Shown piece by piece: positions 26,133 through 35,361 of a DNA stretch of 64,000 bases. A program made the translations under genes and the position numbers. Numbering within the stretch: the first letter of the stretch is position 1; each line of letters begins with the position of its first letter. Source of the DNA: Chloroflexota bacterium (GTDB lineage Bacteria > Chloroflexota > Anaerolineae > Anaerolineales > Villigracilaceae); assembly GCA_024434165.1 (NCBI GenBank), contig QMIW01000005.1, positions 1 through 64,000 on the forward strand, given 5' to 3'. The notes under the pieces are model-generated. The model searched no databases. It was not told where the DNA came from and saw only the letters and a program-made list of their open reading frames with translations.

Positions 26133-27548
26133 TCATTTCGATAAGCGCGATTTGATCATGTGAAGCAGGCGCGAGGCTGCCCGTCCATCCAATTCGCCGC
26201 ATTCGGAGACGGCGTATTCGCGGCGCGCCTCACGGTCGAGGCTGCGATCGTTCAGGTATCGTTCGATATATGCCAGCAGTTCCTTTTCGCTCTTCGCCAC
26301 CTTCGAGGCTGCCAGCCGCAGCGGTCGGCGGTTGTGGGTCATGCGCTGCTGAAACGCCGTAGTGACCCCGAACCGCACTCCGAAGGTGTAGGCATCGTAG
26401 CCGATGTGAATGGTGGGCAGGTCGCAGATCGCCGCCTCCAAGCCCATGGTGGAAAAGTTATTCACCAGCACGTCGCTGTAACGGAGCAGATAATTCAACT
26501 CGTCGGGACCATCGTCCAATCCCAGATCGAGGCGGAGTTCCTGCGTGCGGTCGCCGCTGGCATCCACCGATCCAGGATTCGACACGTACACACCCGCATC
26601 GGTAAACATCTTTTCCAGTATCCGCCAGCCAGGGGAATCGAGTAATTTTGCGTGGGGCTGGGGGCGGACGACAAAATTGAAACCGTCCTTCCAAATACGT
26701 TCCTTTTGTTCCACGAACAGACGATAGATCTCGAAATAGTGATTGATGTTGACGCCGCCCGCGAAAAAGATCGTCTTTTTATCGGGGTCGAGATGGATGG
26801 ATTTTAGAAACTCTTCGCGGCTCATTGCCAGGGGCTGCATGAAGCGGTCGTATTGCACCGCGCCGACAATCTCCAGTTTTTTGGCGGGATACCCGTGCAA
26901 TTTCATTACTTCGTCCGCCATTTGTTTGCTCCACACGCCGAGGCAGGTTGGGTTGAAGCCGCGGTAACCCATGTTGACGATGTTGTCGTAGTTGGTGATG
27001 GCGGCAAAAGCAGGGATGCCCATGCGCTGCGCCTCGAGCGCAAAACTGCCTTCGTTCCAGAAGTTGTAGTTACCCATGCCAGGCGTCAACACACAATCAA
27101 CGTTCTGATCCTTGAAGTGTTTGTCGTGAGCGTGGGTGACGTAAAATTTCTTCTCCAGCCACGCCAGCAATCTGCCCATGCCAGGGATGCGGCGCAGGGC
27201 GGTGACATAGGCCATTTGCGCCGCCATTCCAAGCAGGGTGGCGTCGAACAGTTTGGCTTCGATCATCTCGCGGAAGCGCAGGTCGGTGGTATCGGTCACC
27301 ACCACAAAGCGGCGAAGCATTCGCAGCTGTTGAAGCAGAAAATGTCTGGCGTAATACTCATCATAAACTTCGGTCTGCAATTCGAAATACTGGTCGGGGT
27401 CAAAGTCAAACGAGCGATAATAAACAGGGCTGAGAAAATACAACGGCTTGAAGCCGCCTTCCGCCAGCCGCTGGCGAAAGAAGGGCTGATGGAAGGCGCG
27501 CGCCGCCATCTTGCCGTGCAGAGGGATTGCAATTTTGATTTCCGTCAT
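26133..27548 (-). CDS. GT-B-fold transferase of the CDP-glycerol/capsule type, 471 aa
   Basis: No glycosyltransferase 4 signature, but the C-terminal half has KTIFFAGGVNINHYF, FNFVVRPQPHAKLL and YSDVLVNNFSTMGLEAAI. The last block resembles CDP-glycerol glycerophosphotransferases and related capsule GT-B enzymes. The N-terminal half is poorly conserved. It lies 3 bases from the transketolase gene, so it belongs to the nonulosonate-transketolase segment and may transfer that product. This is inference; a glycerol- or ribitol-phosphate transferase is possible too. Confidence 0.55.
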   Translation of the reverse strand: MTEIKIAIPLHGKMAARAFHQPFFRQRLAEGGFKPLYFLSPVYYRSFDFDPDQYFELQTEVYDEYYARHFLLQQLRMLRRFVVVTDTTDLRFREMIEAKLFDATLLGMAAQMAYVTALRRIPGMGRLLAWLEKKFYVTHAHDKHFKDQNVDCVLTPGMGNYNFWNEGSFALEAQRMGIPAFAAITNYDNIVNMGYRGFNPTCLGVWSKQMADEVMKLHGYPAKKLEIVGAVQYDRFMQPLAMSREEFLKSIHLDPDKKTIFFAGGVNINHYFEIYRLFVEQKERIWKDGFNFVVRPQPHAKLLDSPGWRILEKMFTDAGVYVSNPGSVDASGDRTQELRLDLGLDDGPDELNYLLRYSDVLVNNFSTMGLEAAICDLPTIHIGYDAYTFGVRFGVTTAFQQRMTHNRRPLRLAASKVAKSEKELLAYIERYLNDRSLDREARREYAVSECGELDGRAASRLLHMIKSRLSK

Positions 27549-27551
27549 CTA

Positions 27552-29528
27552 TCATCCGCAATATTTCATCACACGCTTCGACAGCGACAAGCCGTCCAAT
27601 TCGTGATACGCCAGCGCCTGCTGGGGCGTGCCGCAGGCGGGGTAGCCTTCCACGGCGAACTTGATCATCTGTTTGCCGTTCAACAATCCATGTTCGGCGC
27701 AGACCGACAGCAGGTTATCCATCAAGCCGCCAGCGGGGTGATGATCTTCGAGGATGAAGATATTCGAATATGGTTTGAGGATTTCGGTGAGCCACTTCAC
27801 ATCCACGCGGTTGAGCCAGGGCATATTGACAACGCTCAACCCGAATCCGCGCTCGGCGAGGAGTTCGCTGGCGAGGAGCGCTTCGTGGAGCATGACAGGT
27901 CCGTATGCGAACATGACCGCATCTTTCCCCGCTGTGAGCTGGCAGCCCTGCCCAAGCCGAATCTCATACCCAGCAGGGAGCGTGATGCGGCGCGGGCTGG
28001 GACCGATGATGAGTCGCAGGGCGGAGTTTTCATCCGGTTGGTTGACGCAGAAATCCAGCGCCATGCGTGTTTCTTCGGCGTTGCAGGGCTGGATGATGAC
28101 GCAGTTTGGCAGGGCGGAGAGAAGCGAAATATCGCGCAGGGATTGGTGAGACTTGCCAGGTCCCGCAGGAATCAAGCCCGCGTAATGCAAGGCGTAAATG
28201 ATTTTGGACTTTTCACTTGCGGCGTTGTAGATTTGCTCGTTGGCGCGTGAGGCGAGGAAACTCGCAAACGAATTGACGACGGGCAGAAGTCCCTGCCGCG
28301 CAAGTCCCGCCGCCATCGAGACCATATCCTGCTCGGCGATGCCGTTCTCGATGAAGCGGTCGGGATAGGTATTCTCGAAATCGCGGACTTTGCAATCCGA
28401 AGCGAGGTCGGCATCCAGCACGACGATGTCCTTGCGTTTGGCGGCGAGTTCAACCAGCGCCTGACCATAAGCACGCGAGACGTATTCATCCGTTGGCTTG
28501 ACCGAGAGGCGTTCCAGCGCGGCTTGACTCAACGGTTCGCCTTCGAGCATGGAAGGCGCCGCGGCTTTTGGCTCAGGCTCGACGGGAGTCAAATGCAGCG
28601 GGTCCAGCGACACAGCCCCGAGGTCCGCATTGATGCGCTGAATCAGTTCCTTGAATCCCTCTTCAAAAGCGGCGTCATCGGGCGCGCCCGAATGCCAGGG
28701 GTAGAGTCCTTTTCCAATTTCCAGCGCGGCGGGATGTTCCATGAACGAAATGCCGCGTCCTTTGATGGTGTCGGCGATGATGATCTGCGGCTTGCTTTTG
28801 ATTTGTTTGGCTTCGGCAAGCGCCTTTTCGATTTGCTGAAAATCGTGACCGTCAATGCGGATGACATGCCAGCCGAACGCCTTGAATTTTTCTTCGAGGT
28901 TTCCGAGTCCAATGATTTCGGCGACGGGTTTATCGGATTGCACTTTGTTGTTGTCAACGATGACGGTGAGGTTGTCAACCTTGTGATGCGCGGTGACTTG
29001 CAGGGCTTCGTAGTTCTGACCCTCCTGCAATTCGCCGTCGCCCGTCATCACATACACGCGGCCGCCGCGCCCGAAATGTTTCTTCGCCCACGCCATGCCG
29101 CGCCCCTTCGAGATGCCCATGCCGAGTGAACCCGAGTTGGCTTCGATGCCGCGATTGCCGATGTCGGGATGACCGTTCAAGCCGTTGAGCCTGCGAAGCG
29201 CAAGCAGTTTTTCATCGGGAATTTCACCGAGCGAATGCAGCGCGGCGTACAAGCCTGGCACATCGTGCCCTTTGGATGAAAAGTAGATGTCGCGGTCGGG
29301 GCTGTCGAAACCGACCTTGAGCGTGTTCATCTCTTCGTAGTACATCCAGACCACGATGTCCATCGCACTGAAACTGGAGCCGAGATGCCCCGAGCCCGCG
29401 CGCTTCACTTCGGTGAGCGTATTGGCGCGGCACATATCTGCGATGAGTTGGAGTTTTTTGTATTTGTCGGCGGAAGAATTGCGCACGCGCTTGAATTCTT
29501 CCACGGGGATTAATTTCAGTTCAGCCAT
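27552..29528 (-). CDS. Transketolase, full-length single chain, 658 aa
   Basis: The N-terminal thiamine-diphosphate domain (about 1-290) has SGHLGSSFSAMDIV, SKGHDVPGLYAAL and the GDGELQEGQ...N cofactor motif. The C-terminal pyrimidine and transferase domains (about 345-655) include FIENGIAEQDMVSMAAGLA with the conserved Glu. A linker rich in Pro and Ala joins them. The enzyme moves a two-carbon ketol unit between sugars. A pentose-phosphate role is possible, but the gene sits between a CMP-sugar cytidylyltransferase and a GT-B transferase, so it may prepare an unusual keto- or higher-carbon sugar. Order and coupling support this; chemistry is unknown. Confidence 0.85.
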   Translation of the reverse strand: MAELKLIPVEEFKRVRNSSADKYKKLQLIADMCRANTLTEVKRAGSGHLGSSFSAMDIVVWMYYEEMNTLKVGFDSPDRDIYFSSKGHDVPGLYAALHSLGEIPDEKLLALRRLNGLNGHPDIGNRGIEANSGSLGMGISKGRGMAWAKKHFGRGGRVYVMTGDGELQEGQNYEALQVTAHHKVDNLTVIVDNNKVQSDKPVAEIIGLGNLEEKFKAFGWHVIRIDGHDFQQIEKALAEAKQIKSKPQIIIADTIKGRGISFMEHPAALEIGKGLYPWHSGAPDDAAFEEGFKELIQRINADLGAVSLDPLHLTPVEPEPKAAAPSMLEGEPLSQAALERLSVKPTDEYVSRAYGQALVELAAKRKDIVVLDADLASDCKVRDFENTYPDRFIENGIAEQDMVSMAAGLARQGLLPVVNSFASFLASRANEQIYNAASEKSKIIYALHYAGLIPAGPGKSHQSLRDISLLSALPNCVIIQPCNAEETRMALDFCVNQPDENSALRLIIGPSPRRITLPAGYEIRLGQGCQLTAGKDAVMFAYGPVMLHEALLASELLAERGFGLSVVNMPWLNRVDVKWLTEILKPYSNIFILEDHHPAGGLMDNLLSVCAEHGLLNGKQMIKFAVEGYPACGTPQQALAYHELDGLSLSKRVMKYCG

Positions 29529-29541
29529 GTTTTCCTTTTTA

Positions 29542-29614
29542 CCCTCACCCTAGCCCTCTCCCAAAGGGAGAGGGAACTCCCTTCCCCTTTCGGGGGAAGG
29601 GTTAGGGATGAGGG
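29542..29614. repeat. CCCTCACCC / GGGAGAGGG palindromic repeat with two inner hairpins
   Basis: CCCTCACCCTAG (29542-29553) pairs roughly with TTAGGGATGAGGG (29602-29614). Inside are two hairpins: CCCTCTCCC-AAA-GGGAGAGGG (29554-29574) and CCCTTCCCC/GGGGAAGGG (29579-29601 region). It fills the gap between the cytidylyltransferase and transketolase genes. Relatives occur in coding DNA at 41350 and 62603. Confidence 0.7.
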
Positions 29615-29617
29615 AAA

Positions 29618-30364
29618 TTATATTTTCTCTACCTTCGGCAGTTGCGCCTCTCCGCTTGCGGCGAGACGTTCCGCCAGTTCCCAATCGTAGGGACGGTTCA
29701 CATCGAAGCCTTCGTAGCCTTCCGTAAAGAACGGCATGACCACTTCGCCTGCAATCGTCCGTCCGTTGAACACCACGCGCGACCAGGCGATTTCCAGACT
29801 GGCATTCTGCGAATAGACTTCGGGCAATGCCTGATACGGCGTGCTGTGCCAGGGTTGTTCTTTTGGACCCAACGGCAGCAACGGCATCATGCGCCTGCCG
29901 CGCACAACCCACATCTTGCCAGGGTGTTCCCTGCACTTCTCGACAGCGCGCAGCGAATCCACGCCTTCTTCGGTTAAGAATTCCTTCCATGCACGCTGGA
30001 TCGTCGTCGGCAGGCGGAAGGGACTGGTCGGGCGCAGGATGCTGAAGCAGTCATACGCGCGTCCCATTTCCTTGAGTTTGTGAAGCGTGAAGTCAACCCA
30101 CTCGATGTCCAGTGAAAGGTCGCCTGAAATTTCCGCGGGGCGGAGGAAGGGCACCTCTGCGCCATATTGACGGGAAATCTCGGCGTATTCCTCCGAATCC
30201 GTCGAGACAAAAACGGAGGAGAAGATTCCGCTCTGCCGCGCCGCGCAGATGGTGTACGCGATGAGCGGATGTCCTGCCAGCGGGTGGATGTTCTTGCCTG
30301 GCACGCGCTTCGAACCTGAACGCGCAGGAATCAAGGCGATGATCGAAGGGTTGGATTTGCTCAT
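29618..30364 (-). CDS. CMP-sugar cytidylyltransferase (NeuA/LegF family), 248 aa
   Basis: IIALIPARSGSKRVPGKNI near the N-terminus is the CTP-binding signature of CMP-NeuNAc and CMP-Kdo synthetases. FSILRPTSPFRLPTTI and NRPYDWELAERL are usual in the NeuA branch. It activates an acidic alpha-keto sugar with CTP for transfer. It overlaps the aldehyde dehydrogenase gene by 4 bases, and the NeuB-type synthase lies one gene further up, so synthase and activating enzyme are in one transcript. The sugar may be legionaminate-like or something new. Confidence 0.85.
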   Translation of the reverse strand: MSKSNPSIIALIPARSGSKRVPGKNIHPLAGHPLIAYTICAARQSGIFSSVFVSTDSEEYAEISRQYGAEVPFLRPAEISGDLSLDIEWVDFTLHKLKEMGRAYDCFSILRPTSPFRLPTTIQRAWKEFLTEEGVDSLRAVEKCREHPGKMWVVRGRRMMPLLPLGPKEQPWHSTPYQALPEVYSQNASLEIAWSRVVFNGRTIAGEVVMPFFTEGYEGFDVNRPYDWELAERLAASGEAQLPKVEKI

Positions 30365-31821
30365 ACCTGCGTCGGGTCTATGTTGATATAGACGTCCTTC
30401 AACTCGGAATAAATGTTGAGCGCTTCGGTGCCAGGCTCGCGCGAGCCGTTGCCCGAAAGTTTGCGCCCGCCGAACGGCATGTGCGGTTCGGAACCGTACG
30501 TCCCTGCATTGACCACCGCCACGCCCGTCTGTACTTTGTCGTAAAAGCGCGTCGCGCGGTGGATGCTTCTGGTATGGATGCTGGCGGTCAATCCGTACGG
30601 CGTATCGTTTGCCATCGCCAGAGCGTGTTCAAAATCCCTTGCGCGGAACAGGATGGCAATGGGACCGAACAACTCGCACTCCGAAATCTCGTCATGCGGG
30701 TCAACGTTTTCGATCAAGGTCGGCGCCATGTAATAGCCGCCGCGGTGTTCGTCATCGGTCAGGCGGTGTCCGCCGCACAAAATCGTCGCGCCGTTCTTTT
30801 TCGCCTTTTCCACGGCGTTGAGCATGTTGACCAACTGTCCTTCGTTGATGACGGGACCGAAATCGCAGTCGTCCGCAGTGCCAACCTTCAATTTCTTTGT
30901 GCGTTCCACCAGCATATCGCGGAACTTCTCATACACCGATTCAAAAATGATCACGCGGCTAGTCGAAGCGCAGCGCTGACCTGCATTGCTAAAGGCGGAG
31001 AGCAGCACCCATTTGGCGGCGTTCTCCAAGTCGGCATCGTCGCACACCACGAGCGGATTCTTCCCGCCCAGTTCCAGCGAGATGCGCGCGAAGCGCTCCC
31101 CCGCCGCACGCTGGATGATGCGCCCCACTTCCGTCGAACCCGTGAAACTGATCACGCCCACATCGGGGTGTTCCACCAGCGGCGCGCCCGCCTCCTCGCC
31201 ATACCCTTGAAGGATGCTCAACACGCCGTCGGGCAGTCCCGCTTCTTTTGCGATCTGCCCGAAAATCCATGCCGTGGCGGGCGTATCTTCAGCGGCTTTC
31301 AAAATCGCGGCATTGCCGCACACGAGCGCAGGGAACACCTTCCACGCCACGTTCGCAATCGGCGTGTTCGCAGCGATGATGAGTCCCGCCACGCCGATGG
31401 GTTGGCGGATGGTCATCGCATACTTGTTTGCCGCGCCGCTCGTCGTGGTGCGACCATATAGACGTTGACCTTCGCTGGCATAGAACAACCCGCATTGGAT
31501 CGCTCCGCCCGTTTCGCCCAACGCCTCTTTTCTGGACTTTCCAGTTTCGGCGGCGACAATTTCAGCGATCTCACCCTGACGGTTTTGCATCCCCACCACA
31601 ATCTTGTGCAGGATCAATCCACGCTGTACGGCGGGCGTATCCGCCCAGGCAGGCTGGGCGCGTTTGGCGGCTTCCACCGCCTGCTGAATATCCTCACGGC
31701 GTGAGCGCGCGGCGCGGGTGAGCAATTGTCCGTTCGCGGGGTTGAGTTTGTCGAACCACTCATTGGATTGAGCGGGCTGTTCCTGGGTTCCGATCCAGTT
31801 GGGGATTTGGTTGGGGAGCAT
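30361..31821 (-). CDS. NAD(P)-dependent aldehyde dehydrogenase, 486 aa
   Basis: A full ALDH: PIGVAGLIIAANTPIAN near residue 145 supports the cofactor site, FTGSTEVGRII the Rossmann motif, LELGGKNPLVV carries the general-base Glu and NAGQRCASTSRVI the nucleophilic Cys. A longer frame to 31857 exists, but ATG at 31821 has AAAAGG at good spacing and gives the usual family length. It resembles semialdehyde dehydrogenases such as the alpha-ketoglutaric semialdehyde group. Its place between a NeuB-type synthase and a CMP-transferase is unusual and suggests it oxidises an aldehyde in that sugar pathway. Confidence 0.85.
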   Translation of the reverse strand: MLPNQIPNWIGTQEQPAQSNEWFDKLNPANGQLLTRAARSRREDIQQAVEAAKRAQPAWADTPAVQRGLILHKIVVGMQNRQGEIAEIVAAETGKSRKEALGETGGAIQCGLFYASEGQRLYGRTTTSGAANKYAMTIRQPIGVAGLIIAANTPIANVAWKVFPALVCGNAAILKAAEDTPATAWIFGQIAKEAGLPDGVLSILQGYGEEAGAPLVEHPDVGVISFTGSTEVGRIIQRAAGERFARISLELGGKNPLVVCDDADLENAAKWVLLSAFSNAGQRCASTSRVIIFESVYEKFRDMLVERTKKLKVGTADDCDFGPVINEGQLVNMLNAVEKAKKNGATILCGGHRLTDDEHRGGYYMAPTLIENVDPHDEISECELFGPIAILFRARDFEHALAMANDTPYGLTASIHTRSIHRATRFYDKVQTGVAVVNAGTYGSEPHMPFGGRKLSGNGSREPGTEALNIYSELKDVYINIDPTQV

Positions 31822-31863
31822 GGTGTACCTTTTCAATTCCAGTACTGCAACATTCATGTTGCC

Positions 31864-31909
31864 GTATTTCGAGGCGAAGCCATCACCTGCAAGATAAATC
31901 TTGCGGTAC
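31864..31909 (-). repeat. Two-hairpin element, degenerate left half
   Basis: A weak hairpin (TTCG/CGAA near 31867-31878) is followed by a perfect one, GCAAGAT-AA-ATCTTGC (31889-31904), and GGTAC. It sits between the NeuB-type gene's stop (31913) and the aldehyde dehydrogenase start (31821). Confidence 0.6.
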
Positions 31910-31912
31910 GTT

Positions 31913-32959
31913 TTACTTCAAAACCTCAAACGACAAATTCTCATCTTCGAGCAAGTCTTTGGCAAGGACTTTCCCGATCACATTCTCCAACTCATACGGC
32001 GGCAAGCCGTCGCCGGGGGATTTCAGGGCGATGTCCGACTCCGTTAAACGATGACCAGCCTTGAGGTCGCGTGAGGCGACGAGTTTCTTCCCCATCTTGG
32101 AGATGGGATTCAACTCGCTTGGGTAAATCTTCTTTTCGCCGTCGCCGAGGGCAAGGCGCACGCGGCGCAGGTCGCGGACCAGTTTCCGCATCCCGATCGG
32201 TTCGAGCGAGAAGGCATGGTCGGTGCCTTTCCAGGTGTGGTTGAGCGTGAAATGCTGTTCGACGACGCGCGAGCCGAGCACGTACGCCGCCACTGCCATT
32301 GCAATTCCGTTTTCGTGGTCGGAGAGTCCCACCACAATATCGGGGAAACGCTCGCGGTAGGTGGTGATGACGCGCAGATTCAAATCCTGCGGCTCGGCGG
32401 GATAGGACGCCGTGCATTGCAAAAGGCACAACTGCGGGTTGATGGGCATGATGGCATCGTACGCGCGCTGGACATCCTCCATCGTGCCGCCGCCCGTGCT
32501 GACGATCATCGGCTTGCCGAATTTGGCAATATGTTTCAAGAGCGGGGTGTTTTTCAAATCACCGGAAGCGACCTTGTAGACAGGCATGTCGAGCTCGGCG
32601 AGGAAATCCGCGCTGTTGAAATCGAAGGCGGTGGCGAACATGATCAAGCCGAGTTCCTGCGCGTATTTCTTCAACTCGACGTATTCCTCACGCCCGAATT
32701 CCAACGCTTCGCGGTGTTCGCCGTAGGTGGCGCCGAAACTGTTTTCGTTGTCGTACGGTTTGTTGTACGCGGCGCGTGTGAACAGGGATTTGTTATCGCG
32801 CTTTTGCAGTTTGACCGCGTCCACGCCGCATTCCTTCGCAGCTTTGAAGAGTTCCTTCGCCTTTTGCAATTCGCCCTGGTGGTTGTTGCCGATCTCGGCG
32901 ATGACGAAGCAGTCGCTGTCGTCGGAGATGGTGAAACCGTCAATGGTCAGTTTTCGCAT
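31913..32959 (-). CDS. neuB: NeuB-family nonulosonic acid synthase with SAF domain, 348 aa
   Basis: FVIAEIGNNHQGELQKAKEL opens the TIM-barrel; DAVKLQKR, YKVASGDLKN, STGGGTMEDV and GLSDHENG are the NeuB hallmarks, and a C-terminal SAF (antifreeze-like) domain spans about residues 285-348. The enzyme condenses phosphoenolpyruvate with an N-acyl hexose-type aldehyde to give sialic, legionaminic or pseudaminic acid. Which one cannot be told here. It is the first of a set with aldehyde dehydrogenase, cytidylyltransferase and transketolase. AAGGA precedes the ATG. Confidence 0.9.
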   Translation of the reverse strand: MRKLTIDGFTISDDSDCFVIAEIGNNHQGELQKAKELFKAAKECGVDAVKLQKRDNKSLFTRAAYNKPYDNENSFGATYGEHREALEFGREEYVELKKYAQELGLIMFATAFDFNSADFLAELDMPVYKVASGDLKNTPLLKHIAKFGKPMIVSTGGGTMEDVQRAYDAIMPINPQLCLLQCTASYPAEPQDLNLRVITTYRERFPDIVVGLSDHENGIAMAVAAYVLGSRVVEQHFTLNHTWKGTDHAFSLEPIGMRKLVRDLRRVRLALGDGEKKIYPSELNPISKMGKKLVASRDLKAGHRLTESDIALKSPGDGLPPYELENVIGKVLAKDLLEDENLSFEVLK

Positions 32960-32980
32960 GTTGATTCCTTTTCATATTGA

Positions 32981-33002
32981 GGCGCTGGAGAGCGCCAGTT
33001 AC
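32981..33002 (-). repeat. Hairpin with GTTAC tail carrying a stop codon
   Basis: GGCGCT-GGAG-AGCGCC (32981-32996) followed by AGTTAC. TTA at 32999-33001 is the stop codon (TAA) of the minus-strand glycosyltransferase above. It matches the right half of the two-hairpin elements. Confidence 0.6.
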
Positions 33003-34051
33003 GCGCCAATCACAACCTGCCTTCCAGCCAGTTGAAACAAAATATCCCGAAGTTTTTCGTACCCAACATCCTCGAACTTCCGCGTGCCGCCTTTGAGGTG
33101 CATGGCAAACGGTTCGTCCTTCCAGAAGAATTCCTCCCAGCCAAACTCGCCGCGCACATCGAACAACCCGAAATCCTGAAAACGGGCGGAGGCGGTGTAA
33201 TCGCGCCGCTTCGGGTAGATGGAAAGATTCTCCGGCACGAGCAGGCGATACATCCGCGCAAACAAATTCATGAAAAAAGAGTCCTTTTTCGTAAACAGGT
33301 CATTCACAAAAGAAGGCTTGAGCATTTCGACCCTGTGCCTGCGGTCTTTGCCGAACGAGTTCTGGATTTTGAAACCCGTATCGCGGGAAATATTTGTATT
33401 GGGGTAAATCCGCTTTGGAAATAATTTCGAGAGCGGCGCGGCAATCCAGCGATTTCGCAAAATCACGATGGCAATATCCACAAGAACAGATCGCCTCACT
33501 TCTTTAACTGGCGGCGGGATTCTGCCCATCAACATTCCCAGCAGCGTGAGGGTGGAGTATTCAAACAACGTATGGTATTCATCCAGTTCGGGGGTGAAAT
33601 CCAGTTCTGCTCTGGCGACTTTTTCCAGGTCAATCAACATGCACGAGACGGTGGGGAAATAGCGCCGCTTCCAGGTCAAATCGGGATAGTAAGGCGCGCC
33701 CCAAAAACTCAGGTTACGGCTTTCCATGTGCGCCAACACGTCTGCAATCCAGTTTTCCCGAAAGATGAAAAAGTCGGGGTCGAGCGCCAGCAAATAACGG
33801 GTGGACACGTACTGCAAGGCTTTATTCAACGCCTGCGCGTGGTGATAACTGCCCTTCAACCTGCCCTGATTGATGCACGGATCGCCTTCGATGACCTCAA
33901 AATCCCTCGCTTCATGTTTCGGAAAATCGTGGTTGTTGTCCACGACCAGCCAGCGAAAACTCGAAGCGGGGTTCAACTCTCTGGTCAGAGTCAGGTTCAA
34001 GTCCAGAAGCGAGGCGCTGTTGAAGGAGACGGTGCAGATGGTCAAATCCAT
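32999..34051 (-). CDS. Glycosyltransferase family 2, 350 aa
   Basis: MDLTICTVSFNSASLLDLNL is a GT-A opening; FRWLVVDNN, the ALNKALQYVST segment and YLLALDPDFFIF with an acidic metal site follow. The long C-terminal part (about 200-350) is not typical and contains many basic and aromatic residues. A longer frame to 34408 overlaps the ABC ATPase and is not used; ATG at 34051 has AAGGA within the preceding stop context. It follows wzt by 8 bases, which suggests it acts on the ABC-exported polymer. Confidence 0.75.
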   Translation of the reverse strand: MDLTICTVSFNSASLLDLNLTLTRELNPASSFRWLVVDNNHDFPKHEARDFEVIEGDPCINQGRLKGSYHHAQALNKALQYVSTRYLLALDPDFFIFRENWIADVLAHMESRNLSFWGAPYYPDLTWKRRYFPTVSCMLIDLEKVARAELDFTPELDEYHTLFEYSTLTLLGMLMGRIPPPVKEVRRSVLVDIAIVILRNRWIAAPLSKLFPKRIYPNTNISRDTGFKIQNSFGKDRRHRVEMLKPSFVNDLFTKKDSFFMNLFARMYRLLVPENLSIYPKRRDYTASARFQDFGLFDVRGEFGWEEFFWKDEPFAMHLKGGTRKFEDVGYEKLRDILFQLAGRQVVIGA

Positions 34052-34059
34052 TTGAATCC

Positions 34060-35361
34060 TTATGCAGGCTTGACCAGTTCCGAGGTCCAATCCAGTTTGG
34101 GACGGACGACGCCGGAGAAAGTACCTGTGATTTTTCCACGCACTGAATCGCCCTCCAGCGAGTCGAACACGTTGAGCGAGATGGCGTCGTCCATGGCGAT
34201 GCCTTTTTGCGAGAGGCGCGAGAAGCCCCAAAACACCACACGGATGGAGTATGTGCCTTCGACCAGCAGGTTGCCCGGAATCCAGCATGTGCTGCGATAC
34301 ACGCCGCGCGCGATCTTCGCGTTCTCCCAATTCGGGTGCGCGTCGGCGGGCGAGTTGAAGATGACCACGTTGTTCATGTCCTTGAGGATGACCGAAGGCG
34401 TGAACCAAACATCGGGTTGCAGGACTTCGTATTCCAACTCGATGCCGATGGGATGGCGAATGTCGAATGCCGATTTCGTTTCGTTTTGCGAGTCGTGCGC
34501 GCGGATTCCGAGAAAACGCACAATGCCATTGGTCGGCGCCTGGTTTTCGTTCCAGCGCATTTGCGGTTCGATCTGCAATGCCATCTGAAAATACGTGGCA
34601 AGGATGGATTCCACTTCGCCCTGCGCCACTGCCTGACCCCGATCCAAAAGCAGCGCGCGGTCACACAACGCGGAAACGGCGGTCATGTTGTGGCTGACGA
34701 ATAAGACCGTCCGCCCGCCGCTTGCCACTTCGCTCATTTTGCCGAGACATTTCTTTTGAAACTCTGCGTCGCCCACCGCCAGCACTTCATCCACCACCAG
34801 AATTTCAGGTTCGAGGTGCGCGGCGACGGCAAACGCGAGGCGCACGTACATGCCGCTGGAATATCGTTTGACGGGCGTGTCAATGTAGCGGTCTACGCCG
34901 GAGAACGCTACGATCTCATCGAGCTTGCGGCGGACTTCCGCGCGGCTCATGCCCATGATCGCGCCGTTGAGGAAGATGTTCTCCCGTCCGGTCAATTCGG
35001 AGTGAAACCCGGTTCCGACTTCGAGGAGGCTTGCGATGCGCCCCCTGGCTTTTACCACGCCTGAGGTGGGCGCCGTGACCCGCGAGAGAATCTTGAGCAG
35101 TGTGCTTTTGCCTGCGCCGTTGCGCCCAATGATGCCAATCGCTTCGCCGCGCTGGACAGCAAAGTTGATATCGCGCAGCGCCCAGACGGTTTCACCGTTG
35201 CGGTTCCCGTGATCCTTTTCGCCGATCTTCTGGTAGGGATCGGGCTTGCCGCGCAGTTTTGCCCACCAGCGTTTGACATCGCCGTAAAACGTGCCAGTGC
35301 CGATGGCGCCCAGTTGATAAGACTTCGAGAGATTCTCGATGGAAATGACCGTGTCGCTCAT
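34060..35361 (-). CDS. wzt: Polysaccharide ABC exporter ATPase with carbohydrate-binding C-domain, 433 aa
   Basis: The ATPase domain (about 1-255) has Walker A GRNGAGKS, signature YSSGMYVRLAFAVA and Walker B ILVVDEVLAVGD. Residues about 270-433 form a beta-rich Wzt_C-type domain that in known systems recognises the polymer's non-reducing-end cap. Many methyltransferases in the cluster could make that cap. A long open frame upstream to 36270 is a shadow through the permease; the ATG at 35361 overlaps the permease stop by one base. Acts in the inner membrane with Wzm. Confidence 0.9.
   Translation of the reverse strand: MSDTVISIENLSKSYQLGAIGTGTFYGDVKRWWAKLRGKPDPYQKIGEKDHGNRNGETVWALRDINFAVQRGEAIGIIGRNGAGKSTLLKILSRVTAPTSGVVKARGRIASLLEVGTGFHSELTGRENIFLNGAIMGMSRAEVRRKLDEIVAFSGVDRYIDTPVKRYSSGMYVRLAFAVAAHLEPEILVVDEVLAVGDAEFQKKCLGKMSEVASGGRTVLFVSHNMTAVSALCDRALLLDRGQAVAQGEVESILATYFQMALQIEPQMRWNENQAPTNGIVRFLGIRAHDSQNETKSAFDIRHPIGIELEYEVLQPDVWFTPSVILKDMNNVVIFNSPADAHPNWENAKIARGVYRSTCWIPGNLLVEGTYSIRVVFWGFSRLSQKGIAMDDAISLNVFDSLEGDSVRGKITGTFSGVVRPKLDWTSELVKPA

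Noticed and set aside
26853-28250. Open frame of 465 codons on the plus strand
   Set aside because: Antisense to the GT-B transferase and transketolase genes; no motif.
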